From: Spongiibacter thalassae
GTDB lineage: Bacteria > Pseudomonadota > Gammaproteobacteria > Pseudomonadales > Spongiibacteraceae
DNA: 64,000 nucleotides
Reading direction: 5' to 3'
NCBI RefSeq assembly: GCF_012272835.1
Contig: NZ_JAAWWK010000001.1
Span: 186,001 to 250,000 of the forward strand
The position numbers and the translations under genes are program-made. Positions 34,212 through 43,597 of this stretch are shown here, piece by piece (within the stretch, counting starts at the first letter, position 1; the number at the start of each line of letters is the position of its first letter). The notes beneath the pieces are model-generated. The model had not been told where the DNA came from. It was given only the letters and a program-made list of their open reading frames with translations, and did not search any database.

Positions 34212-35717
34212 TTGATTAAAAGTGAGCTCGCCGCTCAGATAGAGCGAGTATTGACCCTTGATCCCAGCCGAGCCGCTGTGGAATATCGTGGCAAAGGCTT
34301 TAGCTGGGGTGACATTGGCAACGCAATGTCCTGCGTGAGCACATGCCTTGATCGAGCGGAACTGGGAGATGGTGCTGCGGTGGGCGTAGTGGTGAGTAAC
34401 TCACCACAAATGCTGGCTGCCGTCATGGGCGTGATCCTCAGTGGTCGCTGCATGGTGACCATTAACCCGCATCAATCTGCCGAAGCGTTGGCTATGGAGT
34501 TGCGCAGGCTACAGCTCCCCTCTGTGGTCGTTGACGAGGTCTGGGCGGAAAATCCGCTATTGCTGTCGGTAGTTCGGGAGATCGGTTGTCAGCTGATCGT
34601 TACCCGTGGTTCGGCATTGGCTGAAAGCGTAGCCGAAAAGGTGACGGCCCCGAATAACGTCTTTCACCAGTCACTGCCAGACACTGCAATGTTGATGTTG
34701 TCGAGTGGCACTACTGGTCCTGCGAAGCGCATCGCCCTGAAATTCAAAAACTTCGAGCACGCAATCCTGGGTGCGACATTTTACGAGGCCGGCAATGCCG
34801 GTGAGCTTTCTCTGAAACGGTCGCTGGCATTCAGCACGCAGCCATTGGTGCATATTGGCGGCATCTTTACCGCCTTTATGAATCTGGTGGTAGGGCGTGG
34901 AATTGTCATGTTCGACAAATTCAATGTGCAGGACTGGCATGCCGCGATTATTCAGCACAGGCCCAAGCTCGTGTCGCTGGCACCCGCCGCCATTCGCATG
35001 ATCTACGATGCAGGCGTGCCGGTGGAGGACCTCTCCAGCTTGATTGCGATTCGTGCCGGGTCGGCGCCGCTGTCGCCTGATTTTGCCGACGCCTTCAAGG
35101 AGCGCTATGGCATTCCCATTCTGGACTCCTACGGCGCGACTGAATTTGGTGGTGGCGTTGCCGGGTGGACTTGGCCTGACTATCAAGTATTTGGCGATCG
35201 CAAGCGGGGCTCGGTAGGGCGAGCGAACCCCGGTATCTCTTTGCGGATTGTTGATGAAGACAGCGGGAGTGTCCTGAGCTCGGGGGAGAAAGGCCTCCTT
35301 GAGGTACAAGGCAAGCAAATAGGCGATGGTGACTGGGTGCGTACAACAGACCTGGCAAAAATAGACGAGGATGGCTTTCTCTACATTTTGGGGCGCGCCG
35401 ACGACGTCATTATACGCGGTGGATTCAAGATTTCGCCCCAGACCGTCGTCACCGAGCTGAAGCAATATCCCGGCGTGCTGGATGCCGCGGTTGTGGGCCT
35501 ACCCGATGAGCGCCTGGGGCAGTTGCCGGTAGCGGCGCTTGAGCTGGAGTCTGACGCCAGAAAGCCCGATGAAAGTGACGTTCGGGATTTTCTTAAACAG
35601 CGAATGGTTGCCTACCAGGTGCCAGCGAGAATTCTGGTAGTCGATGAGTTACCCCGGACACCGTCCATGAAAATAAGCCAGCCTGGCGTAAAAGCATTAT
35701 TTAACAATCACCAGTAA
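34212..35717 (+). CDS. Adenylate-forming enzyme (acyl-CoA ligase-like), class I
   Basis: A 501-residue ANL-superfamily protein that should activate a carboxylic acid with ATP. The P-loop is MLSSGTTGPAKRIALKF, with Arg after the P-loop Lys where most ligases have Gly. Then come DSYGATEFGGG, RTTDLAKIDEDGF, the hinge GRADDVIIRGGFKISP and a C-terminal Lys in PRTPSMKIS. The start is TTG 34212, six bases after GGGAG; the nearby ATG 34207 is out of frame. It has a clear paralogue at 55609. It heads the cluster of hotdog hydratase and acyl-CoA dehydrogenases, so it probably activates the side-chain acid that they shorten (inference). Confidence 0.88.
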   Translation: MIKSELAAQIERVLTLDPSRAAVEYRGKGFSWGDIGNAMSCVSTCLDRAELGDGAAVGVVVSNSPQMLAAVMGVILSGRCMVTINPHQSAEALAMELRRLQLPSVVVDEVWAENPLLLSVVREIGCQLIVTRGSALAESVAEKVTAPNNVFHQSLPDTAMLMLSSGTTGPAKRIALKFKNFEHAILGATFYEAGNAGELSLKRSLAFSTQPLVHIGGIFTAFMNLVVGRGIVMFDKFNVQDWHAAIIQHRPKLVSLAPAAIRMIYDAGVPVEDLSSLIAIRAGSAPLSPDFADAFKERYGIPILDSYGATEFGGGVAGWTWPDYQVFGDRKRGSVGRANPGISLRIVDEDSGSVLSSGEKGLLEVQGKQIGDGDWVRTTDLAKIDEDGFLYILGRADDVIIRGGFKISPQTVVTELKQYPGVLDAAVVGLPDERLGQLPVAALELESDARKPDESDVRDFLKQRMVAYQVPARILVVDELPRTPSMKISQPGVKALFNNHQ

Positions 35718-35737
35718 ACTTCCAAGGAGTAAAACAC

Positions 35738-37015
35738 GTGGCTGAAGACAATAAGATTAGCGAGGAATTTGAAAAGGCGACCAGCTACGAGCTGAAGGAT
35801 GAAGATATTGAAAAAGCCAAACTGCTAATTGGCGTCGATATCGCCTGTCGCGACAAAGAACAAATCCAGACTATTAGTGAAGACAATGTTCGCACTTACG
35901 CCCAGGCCTGCGGTAGCGATAATCCGCTATTTGTAGATCCGGACTATGCCGCATCAACCCGGTGGGGCTCGGTATTTGCGCCGCCGATGATATCCGGTTT
36001 CGTTAACGCTCCGATGCTCGGGGACAAAATGGATCCAGCGCTGAAGGAAGCAACCAAGGGCATTTTTCGCGGAATTCACGCATTTATTTCCGGTGGCGAA
36101 TGGGAGTTCTTCAAGCCCCTGTATCCCGGAGATACGGTGTACAGCTTCGCAGGAGAAAGCGACATAGAGGTGACGCCTTCGGAGTTTGCGGGAACCAAGG
36201 TGACTCGCTTCAACCGTTCAGTAAAAATGAATCAGCGCGGTGAAATTGTCGCAATTTACACCTATCGCTTGATTCTGACAGAGCGTAAGAAGGCGCGGGA
36301 AAAAGGCAAGAACCTGTCCATCGAGCCAGCCAATTACAGCGATGAGGATATCGCGAAGATCGATGAGCTATACGCCAACGATAATCCGCGTGGAGCTGAT
36401 AAATTATTCTTCGAGGATCTTGAGGTTGGCAGCGCCCTACCTGATTCAGTACGCGGGCCGCTGACGGTTACCGATGTAGTGAACTTCCATGCGGGTGGCT
36501 ATGGTTGGGTTCCCTACGGCCTTCGTACAGGTCGTTTGTGGCACAAAAATCGTAAACGCATCGCTCCCTTCTATGTGAAAAATGAGATGGGCGTGCCCGA
36601 TGTTGCTCAACGATTGCACTGGGATAGCGAGTGGGCCAAGGCCATTGGTAACCCCCGCGCCTATGACTACGGGGTTATGCGCGAGCATTACCTGTATCAC
36701 TACCTCCTCGAGTGGGTGGGTGACAATGGATGGGTATCGCGTTTTTATGACGAGATACGCAAGTTCAACCTTATGGGTGATACCCAGTTTATTACTGGTG
36801 AGGTTACCGGAAAACGCGAAGAGGGTGGTCAGTGTCTGGTCGACGTTGAGTTGAAAATGATCAATCAGCGTGGTGAAGAAACGGTGCGCTGTGATGCAAC
36901 CGTAGTGCTGCCGAGCAAGAAAAATGGTGTAGTTGTGTTGCCTGAACCACCTCGGGACTTGCAGCGCCGTGCCGTCGAAATGATAAGTCGTCATCGCGAG
37001 CTATCGGCAAAATAA
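35738..37015 (+). CDS. MaoC-like double-hotdog enoyl-CoA hydratase (FAS1-like dehydratase)
   Basis: A 425-residue protein starting at GTG 35738 behind AAGGAG. The first hotdog (about 30-180) contains the hydratase motif as CGSDNPLFVDPDYA, with Phe at the place of the catalytic His. The second (about 225-415) has VTDVVNFHAGGYGW, NPRAYDYGVMREHYLYHYL and a C-terminal hotdog strand. Such two-domain proteins hydrate bulky 2-enoyl-CoAs; in actinobacterial cholesterol breakdown the equivalent is the ChsH1-ChsH2 complex. It follows the ligase by 20 bases and precedes the dehydrogenase pairs, the right place for the hydration step of side-chain beta-oxidation. Confidence 0.85.
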   Translation: MAEDNKISEEFEKATSYELKDEDIEKAKLLIGVDIACRDKEQIQTISEDNVRTYAQACGSDNPLFVDPDYAASTRWGSVFAPPMISGFVNAPMLGDKMDPALKEATKGIFRGIHAFISGGEWEFFKPLYPGDTVYSFAGESDIEVTPSEFAGTKVTRFNRSVKMNQRGEIVAIYTYRLILTERKKAREKGKNLSIEPANYSDEDIAKIDELYANDNPRGADKLFFEDLEVGSALPDSVRGPLTVTDVVNFHAGGYGWVPYGLRTGRLWHKNRKRIAPFYVKNEMGVPDVAQRLHWDSEWAKAIGNPRAYDYGVMREHYLYHYLLEWVGDNGWVSRFYDEIRKFNLMGDTQFITGEVTGKREEGGQCLVDVELKMINQRGEETVRCDATVVLPSKKNGVVVLPEPPRDLQRRAVEMISRHRELSAK

Positions 37016-37022
37016 GCAAGGT

Positions 37023-37052
37023 GACAGAGGTAGGCTGTGGTCTGCCTCTGTC
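37023..37052 (+). other. Intercistronic hairpin between hydratase and dehydrogenase genes
   Basis: GACAGAGG (37023-37030) and CCTCTGTC (37045-37052) are exact complements with a 14-base loop, starting 8 bases after the hydratase stop. No T-run follows. It may slow transcription or stabilise the upstream message, setting a step in expression within the operon. Confidence 0.5.
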
Positions 37053-37106
37053 TGTACGTGGAAACAATAATGCCGGCAGTGGTTCGATCGAGATAGGAAT
37101 TCCACC

Positions 37107-38288
37107 ATGGACTTGAAGTACAGCGCGGAGTACGAAGCGTTTAGGGAGGAAGTGAAGGCCTTCCTGGAAAATAATTGGCCTCTGAAAGGCGAGGAGGCAA
37201 AGTTAAGGCGCCATCAGCAGCAGGCCCTGTTCCGCCAGCGAGCGGTTGAGGTCGGTTATCTGTATCGCTCTGTACCCAGACAATTCGGTGGCTCCGAGCA
37301 GCCTGCTGATGTACTTAAAGGGCAGATCATTCGCGAAGAGTTCGGCCGCGTGCGGGCACCTGTAGAGTTGCCGGGTGTAGGCACAGCCATGCTTGTGCCC
37401 ACCCTGTTGCAGTGTGGAAGCGACTGGCAGAAAGAGTACTTTATTCCCAAAACCCTGAGTGGTGAATACCTCTGGGCCCAGGGTTACAGTGAACCCAATG
37501 CCGGTAGTGACCTGGCATCGGTTAAAACCCGAGCCGAATTGAAAGATGGCAAGTGGCTTATCAATGGTCAGAAAATCTGGAGCACTCTCGCGCAGTATGC
37601 ACGTTTCATGTTCGTGATGGTGCGCAGCGAGCCCAATGCTGAGCCCAGGCACGCCGGGCTGTCGTATATTTTGGTTGATCTCAAGCAACCGGGTGTGACG
37701 ATACGCCCGCTCAAACAGATCACCGGTGGCGAAGAGTTTTGTGAAGTCTTTTTCGATAACGCAGAAACGCCGGAAGACTGGATAGTGGGCAAGCCCGGCG
37801 AAGGTTGGGCGGTGTCGAAGGCAACGCTGTCACACGAACGCAGCGCCTTGGGTGGTGCCAGCGGTTCGGTGTCGCTATTTGAAAAGTTGGTCGCGCTGGC
37901 GAAATCCGTTGAAATAAATGGCGAGCCAGCGATAGTCGATCCGACAATCCGTCGCCGTCTTGCTGTTCTCGATGGATATGTCTCGTCACACCTTTACTCG
38001 AGCTACCGACAGTTGTCGATGTCGGTCAACCAGCAGGACCCCGGTCTCGTGACGAGTATGAATAAGTTGATTTCCACCAATATTGGCCACGATGTGGCTC
38101 GTCTTGCCCGCGATCTGATCGGAGATGACTTGATGTTGTCTCCGCCACAGGATCGAAAGAAAGAAGATGGAAACGAAAAGTGGATCAACCAGTTTATTGG
38201 CTCTTTGGGGATTGCCATTGCGGGTGGTACGTCCAATATTCAGCGCAACGTGATTGCCGAGCGCGGACTAGGTTTACCGCGGGAGTAA
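37107..38288 (+). CDS. Acyl-CoA dehydrogenase, catalytic-type subunit of a pair
   Basis: A 393-residue acyl-CoA dehydrogenase. It has the flavin/substrate loops GYSEPNAGSDLASVKT and INGQKIWST, and a Glu at residue 244 (SHERSALGG) in the helix position used as catalytic base by isovaleryl-CoA dehydrogenase-like enzymes. It lacks the RxxFG motif that binds the FAD pyrophosphate of the neighbouring subunit. The next gene encodes a shorter protein with the opposite pattern, so the two probably form an alpha2beta2 enzyme like ChsE1-ChsE2 of cholesterol side-chain breakdown. The C-terminus keeps GGTSNIQRNVIAERGLGLPR. It would desaturate a bulky side-chain acyl-CoA. Confidence 0.9.
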   Translation: MDLKYSAEYEAFREEVKAFLENNWPLKGEEAKLRRHQQQALFRQRAVEVGYLYRSVPRQFGGSEQPADVLKGQIIREEFGRVRAPVELPGVGTAMLVPTLLQCGSDWQKEYFIPKTLSGEYLWAQGYSEPNAGSDLASVKTRAELKDGKWLINGQKIWSTLAQYARFMFVMVRSEPNAEPRHAGLSYILVDLKQPGVTIRPLKQITGGEEFCEVFFDNAETPEDWIVGKPGEGWAVSKATLSHERSALGGASGSVSLFEKLVALAKSVEINGEPAIVDPTIRRRLAVLDGYVSSHLYSSYRQLSMSVNQQDPGLVTSMNKLISTNIGHDVARLARDLIGDDLMLSPPQDRKKEDGNEKWINQFIGSLGIAIAGGTSNIQRNVIAERGLGLPRE

Positions 38289-38297
38289 GTGTCAGCC

Positions 38298-39374
38298 ATG
38301 AATTTTCTATTGTCTCAAGAACAGGTCGAAATCCAGCGTGCAATAGCGGGGTTTCTGTCTAAATCCTGTCCGTCCACAACACTGCACGAGATTTATGATC
38401 GCGAAGAGCCTTATGAACCATCGATCTGGCAAGGGCTGATCGAGCTGGGTGTCGGGGCGCTGATCGTTCCCGAAGCATTCGGTGGCCTCGGTATGGAAAT
38501 GATCGATTTGGCACTGATTAGCGAAGTGCTCGGCGCCAATGCTGCGCCTGTACCCTTGCTCGGCCATGCCCTGGTTACACTGGCCATTATGCATGGCGGT
38601 AGCGACGATCAAAAAGCCAATTGGTTGCCTAAGCTGGCGGCTGGTGAAGTGGTCGCGACGGTCGCCTTTGATGAAGGCGGCCAAACCTGGCTGCCCGAGC
38701 AGTGGCGCTTGTCTTCCTCGACGAGGCTTTCCGGGCGTAAACGCTTTGTTCCCCACGGTATGCAGGCCAACCTCATATTGGTCGGGCTCAGCGGGGGGGG
38801 CTTTGCTCTGGTTGATGCCAGTGCCGAAGGGCTAAGCCGCTGTGCTCAGGATGGCATCGATCGGACCCGTCCGGTGGCGGAGTTTGTGTTTGACCAAGTG
38901 GTCGCTGACCCTTTGCCGGGCGCCGAGGGGTTAGCAGAAAAGGTGCGGGACGCCGCTCTGGTGTTGTTGGCTGCAGACAGTTTTGGCGGTGCCAGTCGCG
39001 CGGTAGAGAGTGCAGTGAGTTACGCCACGATACGCGAGCAGTTCGGTCAGCCTATCGGTCGCTTTCAGGGTCTTAAACACCAATTGGTCAATACCGCTGT
39101 AGAGGTCGAACCTAGTCGCGGACTGTATTGGTTTGCGGCTCATGCTTTTGACCACATTGCCGGCAAGGCAGAACATGCAGCGGCGCTGGCGAAAGCCCAC
39201 CTCTGTGATCGCTATTTGCAGACGGCACGGGATACTGTCGAAGCCCACGGTGGAATTGGTTACACCTGGGAGTGCGACGTGCAAATCTATGTGAAACGCG
39301 CGATGTTTAATTTTGCCTTCATGGGGCAACCTGCGGTTCATTTCGATCGCGCCGCCGATTTGGCTGGCTGGTAA
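38298..39374 (+). CDS. Acyl-CoA dehydrogenase, FAD-binding partner subunit
   Basis: A 358-residue acyl-CoA dehydrogenase-fold protein. It keeps the arginine motif REQFGQPIG (Arg 246) that contacts FAD across the dimer interface and a typical HGGIGYTWECD segment near the end. It has no Glu at the helix position used by its neighbour (VRDAALVLLAADSFG), and its middle domain is shortened, lacking the WxxNGxKxW loop. It is therefore likely the non-catalytic half of a heterotetramer with the preceding protein. I prefer ATG 38298 over GTG 38289, which directly abuts the upstream stop, because MNFLLSQEQ is the family-typical opening. Confidence 0.88.
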   Translation: MNFLLSQEQVEIQRAIAGFLSKSCPSTTLHEIYDREEPYEPSIWQGLIELGVGALIVPEAFGGLGMEMIDLALISEVLGANAAPVPLLGHALVTLAIMHGGSDDQKANWLPKLAAGEVVATVAFDEGGQTWLPEQWRLSSSTRLSGRKRFVPHGMQANLILVGLSGGGFALVDASAEGLSRCAQDGIDRTRPVAEFVFDQVVADPLPGAEGLAEKVRDAALVLLAADSFGGASRAVESAVSYATIREQFGQPIGRFQGLKHQLVNTAVEVEPSRGLYWFAAHAFDHIAGKAEHAAALAKAHLCDRYLQTARDTVEAHGGIGYTWECDVQIYVKRAMFNFAFMGQPAVHFDRAADLAGW

Positions 39375-39410
39375 GCGGGTGTTTCCAAACGAAGGCAACG
39401 AGGTAGCAAT

Positions 39411-40436
39411 GTGAATCTACTGTTAAGCGACGAGCAGCAAATGATAGCTGATGCCATCGGCGATGTGCTGCTTCAAGAATACCCGCTTGATCGCCTGCAT
39501 GGGGGCAGCGCGACAATGGCGCCAAACCAGTGGCAGCAGATAGCCGAACTGGGCTGGTTGGGTCTGGGTCTTGACGATGGGGTTGGTGGGGTTGGCTACG
39601 GTTTAGCCGAGGAGATGCTGTTGTGCAGGGCCTCCCAGCGTCATCTTTTGTCGCCTTCGCTGTTGGCCGCAATACTGGGAGCACATGTTGCTGCGGTAAA
39701 CGCACCTGAGGCAGTCGCGGGCATTGTTGCAGGAGAGACGACGGTTGCTCTGGCGGTTCCCCGCAAGCCGGTTTCTCTACTCGAGGATCTTCTGGACGTT
39801 GAGTTGCTGTTGATCGATCCCGAGAATGCCGAGTATGTCCTGCTGTGGGATACAGAGGCCGCAGTGATGCTATCGGCCTCGCAGTTAAAACAGGTAGCCG
39901 TGGCTGGTGTCGATAACAGCATTGGCTTGTCTGTGGCGAGCGGCAGTGTCGCCCCCTTTGTCAGAGCTACACGTGGAGAAGCTGATATTTACGCGAGAGC
40001 GCTGGTTCTGCTTGCCGCGATGGAAACCGGATTGGCGGAAGGTGTACGTGATATGGCGGTGGACTATGCCAAGGTTCGCGAGCAATTCGGGCAAGCCATC
40101 GGCGCGTTTCAGGCGATCAAACATGCTTGCGCCGATATGGCCTGCCGCGTAGAGGCCGCAGATTGCCAGCTGCGTATGGCTGTTGTTTCGCAATCCAGTG
40201 GCGAGACAGATCTGTTGGTGCAGGCGGCTGCGGCGCGTCTGCTGGCGGGAGAGGCCGCTCGGGAAAACGCCACGCGCAATATTCAGGTTCACGGAGCGAT
40301 GGGTTACACCGCTGAATGTAATGCGCATTGGTTTCTGAAGCGTGCTCGCTTGCTCGAGCAGGTCAGCGCACCGCCACGGCACCTCCAGCGCCATGTTCTG
40401 GGTCTGCCGGTTGGGCGTTTTGAATCAGTAGGGTAA
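39411..40436 (+). CDS. Acyl-CoA dehydrogenase, FAD-binding partner subunit, second pair
   Basis: A 341-residue acyl-CoA dehydrogenase-fold protein starting at GTG 39411. Like the previous protein it carries the FAD-contacting motif REQFGQAIG (Arg 223) and HGAMGYTAECN near the end, but no catalytic Glu in the helix-G position (YARALVLLAAMETG) and a reduced middle domain. It is followed after 6 bases by a full-length dehydrogenase with the complementary pattern, suggesting a second alpha2beta2 enzyme. Compared with the first pair the gene order is reversed, small subunit first. It probably acts at a different chain length or step. Confidence 0.88.
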   Translation: MNLLLSDEQQMIADAIGDVLLQEYPLDRLHGGSATMAPNQWQQIAELGWLGLGLDDGVGGVGYGLAEEMLLCRASQRHLLSPSLLAAILGAHVAAVNAPEAVAGIVAGETTVALAVPRKPVSLLEDLLDVELLLIDPENAEYVLLWDTEAAVMLSASQLKQVAVAGVDNSIGLSVASGSVAPFVRATRGEADIYARALVLLAAMETGLAEGVRDMAVDYAKVREQFGQAIGAFQAIKHACADMACRVEAADCQLRMAVVSQSSGETDLLVQAAAARLLAGEAARENATRNIQVHGAMGYTAECNAHWFLKRARLLEQVSAPPRHLQRHVLGLPVGRFESVG

Positions 40437-40442
40437 GTCATT

Positions 40443-41609
40443 ATGGATATCTCGTTTTCCGCCGAAGAACAGGCCTTCCGCGAAGAAGCCCGCGACTGGC
40501 TTCGCAGCAATGTACCTATGCAGCCCCGGCCTCACCATGGCGAGGCAATGGTAGAATTTGACCGCGCCTGGCAGCGTCGGCAATTCGATGCAGGCTGGGC
40601 GGGGGTGGCCTGGCCAAAGGAATTTGGCGGAAGGGGCTTGAGCCTGTTGCAACAATTGATTTGGCTTGAAGAATACGCCAGCGCGGGCGCTCCTGCGGTG
40701 GGGTGTTACTACGTAGCCTTAAACCATGGCGGGCCGACCCTGATTGCGCTTGGTACAGACGAACAGAAGGCATTTTATCTGCCTCGAATACTCAGTGGCG
40801 AAACGATCTGGTGTCAGGGCTTCTCGGAGCCGGGTGCTGGCTCCGATCTGGCCAGCTTGCGTATGAGAGCGGAAATCGACGGCGATCATTTGGTCGTTAA
40901 TGGTCAAAAGATCTGGACCACCTACGCTCAACACGCCCGTTATCAGGAGTTATTGGTACGCACCGATAGCAATGGCCCAAAGAAACACCACGGTATTACC
41001 TGGGTCATTTGTGATATGGAGTCACCAGGCATTGATATTCGACCGATCAAATGTATGGATGGTACAGAGCACTTTTGTGAGGTGTTTTACGACAACGTCC
41101 GTATTCCGCTGAAAAATGTTGTGGGCGATATCAATGATGGCTGGCGTGTCACCATGACAACATTGGGCTTTGAGCGGGGAACAGGCTTGCTCTTCGATCA
41201 GATCGAACTTAATAATTATGTCGAGCACCTGTTGGAGCTATGCCGAAATAAAGCACTGCCCGGGAGTGTGGGTAGAGCCATCGACGACGGAGAGCTGATA
41301 GCCAGGCTCGGTAATCTGAAAGCGGAAGTCACTGCGCTTCGCGCCATGAGCTATAAAACCATTTCCACCGCACAGCGCGGAGCGCCGGGGCCGGAGGCGA
41401 CGATGGTGGCCTTGTATACTGTCGAAACCATGCAGAAGGCCTTTCGTTTGGGTATGGAGCTACAGGGTGGTGATGCGTTGTTGTTGCCCGGCCATCCCGG
41501 CAGTATGCAGTTCAATTACCTTAATTCCTTTATTCATACAATTGGTGGTGGGACCTCGGAAATTCGTCGAAATATTATTGGCGAGCGGGCTTTGGGGCTG
41601 CCGAGATAG
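40443..41609 (+). CDS. Acyl-CoA dehydrogenase, catalytic-type subunit, second pair
   Basis: A 388-residue acyl-CoA dehydrogenase. It has GFSEPGAGSDLASLRM and VNGQKIWTTYAQHA loops and Glu 244 in GFERGTGLL, at the same residue number as in the first pair. It lacks RxxFG; the corresponding stretch is DGELIARLGNLKAEV. The C-terminus is GGGTSEIRRNIIGERALGLPR. It should pair with the protein encoded 6 bases upstream. Together with the first pair, the ligase and the hydratase it makes a compact side-chain beta-oxidation module. Electron acceptor would be ETF, whose genes are not in this window. Confidence 0.9.
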   Translation: MDISFSAEEQAFREEARDWLRSNVPMQPRPHHGEAMVEFDRAWQRRQFDAGWAGVAWPKEFGGRGLSLLQQLIWLEEYASAGAPAVGCYYVALNHGGPTLIALGTDEQKAFYLPRILSGETIWCQGFSEPGAGSDLASLRMRAEIDGDHLVVNGQKIWTTYAQHARYQELLVRTDSNGPKKHHGITWVICDMESPGIDIRPIKCMDGTEHFCEVFYDNVRIPLKNVVGDINDGWRVTMTTLGFERGTGLLFDQIELNNYVEHLLELCRNKALPGSVGRAIDDGELIARLGNLKAEVTALRAMSYKTISTAQRGAPGPEATMVALYTVETMQKAFRLGMELQGGDALLLPGHPGSMQFNYLNSFIHTIGGGTSEIRRNIIGERALGLPR

Positions 41610-41730
41610 TAACCACGTGGCATTATTATATCACTGTACAATAGCGTTCTTCCCCTGTGCTTTTCACCGAAATACGGTTGAGTTGAGCAAAAAATAACAG
41701 AGTAGAATGAGCAGGCGTAAAAGATAAATT

Positions 41731-43335
41731 ATGAAAGAATTTGACTACATTATCATTGGTGCCGGCTCCGCTGGATGTGTTCTTGCAGAAAGACTGTCTG
41801 CCGATGGTACAAGTTCGGTGCTGCTTATCGAAGCCGGCCCCCTGGATCGCAGCCCGCTCATTCATATGCCGAAGGGTTTCGGCATGCTGCTCACTGATCC
41901 GAAGCACTCATGGAAGTACCAGGTAAGTCCCGAGGAGGGTAATGGGCACCGGCAGGAAGCCTGGTCCCGGGGGAAAATGCTCGGCGGATCGAGTTCGATC
42001 AACGGTATGATGTATACCCGCGGTCAGCCAGAGGATTTCGATGGGTGGGCAGCGTCCGGCTGCAGTGGTTGGGCCTGGGAAGATATGCGTCGAGCCTACA
42101 AGGCCATAGAAAGTCACGAGCTTGGGGGTAATGACTACCGAGGTGGTGACGGACCGTTGAAAGTGTCTTTATCAGCGGAGCATTATCCTGCTTGCGATGC
42201 GTTTATCAAGGCGGGTGGTGAGCTTGGGCTGAAGGTCAGGGAGGACGTAAATCAACCTGACCAGGAAGGCATCGGGTATTCCCCGCGCACCATATGGAAG
42301 GGCAAACGACAAAGCGCTGCTGTGGCTTTTTTGCATCCGGCAAAGCATCGAAAGAACCTGACAATTTTGGTGGATACCTATACCGAAAAAGTGGAGTTTG
42401 ACGGTCGCCGCGCGAGTCAGGTCTTGTGTCGTACAGCAAATGAGCGAAATCGTTTTTCGGCAAAACGTGAGATTATTGTTTGTGCTGGCGCGATTGAAAG
42501 CCCTGTGTTGCTGCAGCGCTCCGGTATTGGTAATGCCAGTCAACTTTCGCCACTGGGTATTGACGTTATATCTGACCTGCCGGGTGTCGGTGGCAATTTG
42601 CGAGAACACTTTTTGCATGCCATGCAATACCGCGTGAATGCACGGCATCTCAGCCATAATCACCAGTATGGCGGTATTAATCTGGTGAAGAATGCGCTGC
42701 GCTATCTTGTTAGCAAGCGCGGTGTACTGGCGTCAACGTCCCATGAAGCGGTAGCCTTCGTCAAAACCCGCAAGGAGCTAGATCGTCCTGATGCGCAGAT
42801 TGTGATGACGCCGTTTTCGCTGGACTTGCCTCTTGGCGAACAGGTGACCTTTGAGAAACGCCCGGGTATCCAGATATTTTCCTATCCACTCAGGCCAGAA
42901 AGTCAGGGCAATATCGCCATTGTCAGTCACGATCCCAGTGTTGCGCCGGTAATTCAGCCTAACTATTTGGCTCACGACTATGACAAAAAAGTGAGTATTG
43001 ATGCGTTGAGGATAATACGGGATTTCGCGCGGATGCCCTCCTTGTCGCGGATTGTCGAAGAGGAGATACACCCAGGCCCCAGCGTTAATTCAGACGAGGA
43101 GATTCTCGACGCATATCGGAACTTCGGCCAATCCGGGTACCACGCTGTCGGCACCTGCGCGATGGGCACTGGTCCGGGTGCGGTGGTCGATCCTGACCTG
43201 AAAGTCAAAGGTGTTCAAGGGCTCAGGGTTATGGATTGCTCGGTGATGCCGACAATGGTATCGAGCAATACCAATGCGCCAACAATGGCGATGGCGTGGC
43301 TTGCGGCGGAACGGATAAAATCCGGCCCTAATTAA
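41731..43335 (+). CDS. GMC-family FAD oxidoreductase (choline dehydrogenase-like)
   Basis: A 534-residue glucose-methanol-choline oxidoreductase. It has the FAD motif DYIIIGAGSAGCVLAERLS at residues 4-22, the first signature GKMLGGSSSINGMMY near 87, the second GAIESPVLLQRSGIG near 252, and an active-site pair in the C-terminus, His in SGYHAVGTCAMG and Asn in VSSNTNAPTMAM. It oxidises an alcohol to an aldehyde or ketone, passing electrons to the respiratory chain. It lies 121 bases beyond the dehydrogenases, perhaps with its own promoter. Its end is convergent with the patatin gene. A hydroxyl on a terpenoid, sterol or long-chain alcohol would fit, but specificity is unknown. Confidence 0.9.
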   Translation: MKEFDYIIIGAGSAGCVLAERLSADGTSSVLLIEAGPLDRSPLIHMPKGFGMLLTDPKHSWKYQVSPEEGNGHRQEAWSRGKMLGGSSSINGMMYTRGQPEDFDGWAASGCSGWAWEDMRRAYKAIESHELGGNDYRGGDGPLKVSLSAEHYPACDAFIKAGGELGLKVREDVNQPDQEGIGYSPRTIWKGKRQSAAVAFLHPAKHRKNLTILVDTYTEKVEFDGRRASQVLCRTANERNRFSAKREIIVCAGAIESPVLLQRSGIGNASQLSPLGIDVISDLPGVGGNLREHFLHAMQYRVNARHLSHNHQYGGINLVKNALRYLVSKRGVLASTSHEAVAFVKTRKELDRPDAQIVMTPFSLDLPLGEQVTFEKRPGIQIFSYPLRPESQGNIAIVSHDPSVAPVIQPNYLAHDYDKKVSIDALRIIRDFARMPSLSRIVEEEIHPGPSVNSDEEILDAYRNFGQSGYHAVGTCAMGTGPGAVVDPDLKVKGVQGLRVMDCSVMPTMVSSNTNAPTMAMAWLAAERIKSGPN

Positions 43336-43597
43336 GTCCCGGGAAATATCTTCTTTTCAGCGTGTAACGGATTTTGTTATCTGTTGCCGAGGAGAACGCT
43401 AAAGGTAGCCAGTCGACCTATAGCGAGTTCATGGATACTGGCAGCGATCAAGGATTGCTAAACAACACCGGTTTCGAAATTCATGGCTGAACTGTGCTGC
43501 TATAAATTTCATCACGAATGCCATTTGCACTCAGGTATTGGGGGCTTATCTCGGTAGAATTTGAGCGCTGTATGGTGATTTGAAATCGGTATCCATG

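Noticed and set aside
43393-43430. Imperfect hairpin between the GMC and patatin genes
   Set aside because: Only short paired blocks with mismatches and no T-run; not convincing as a terminator.
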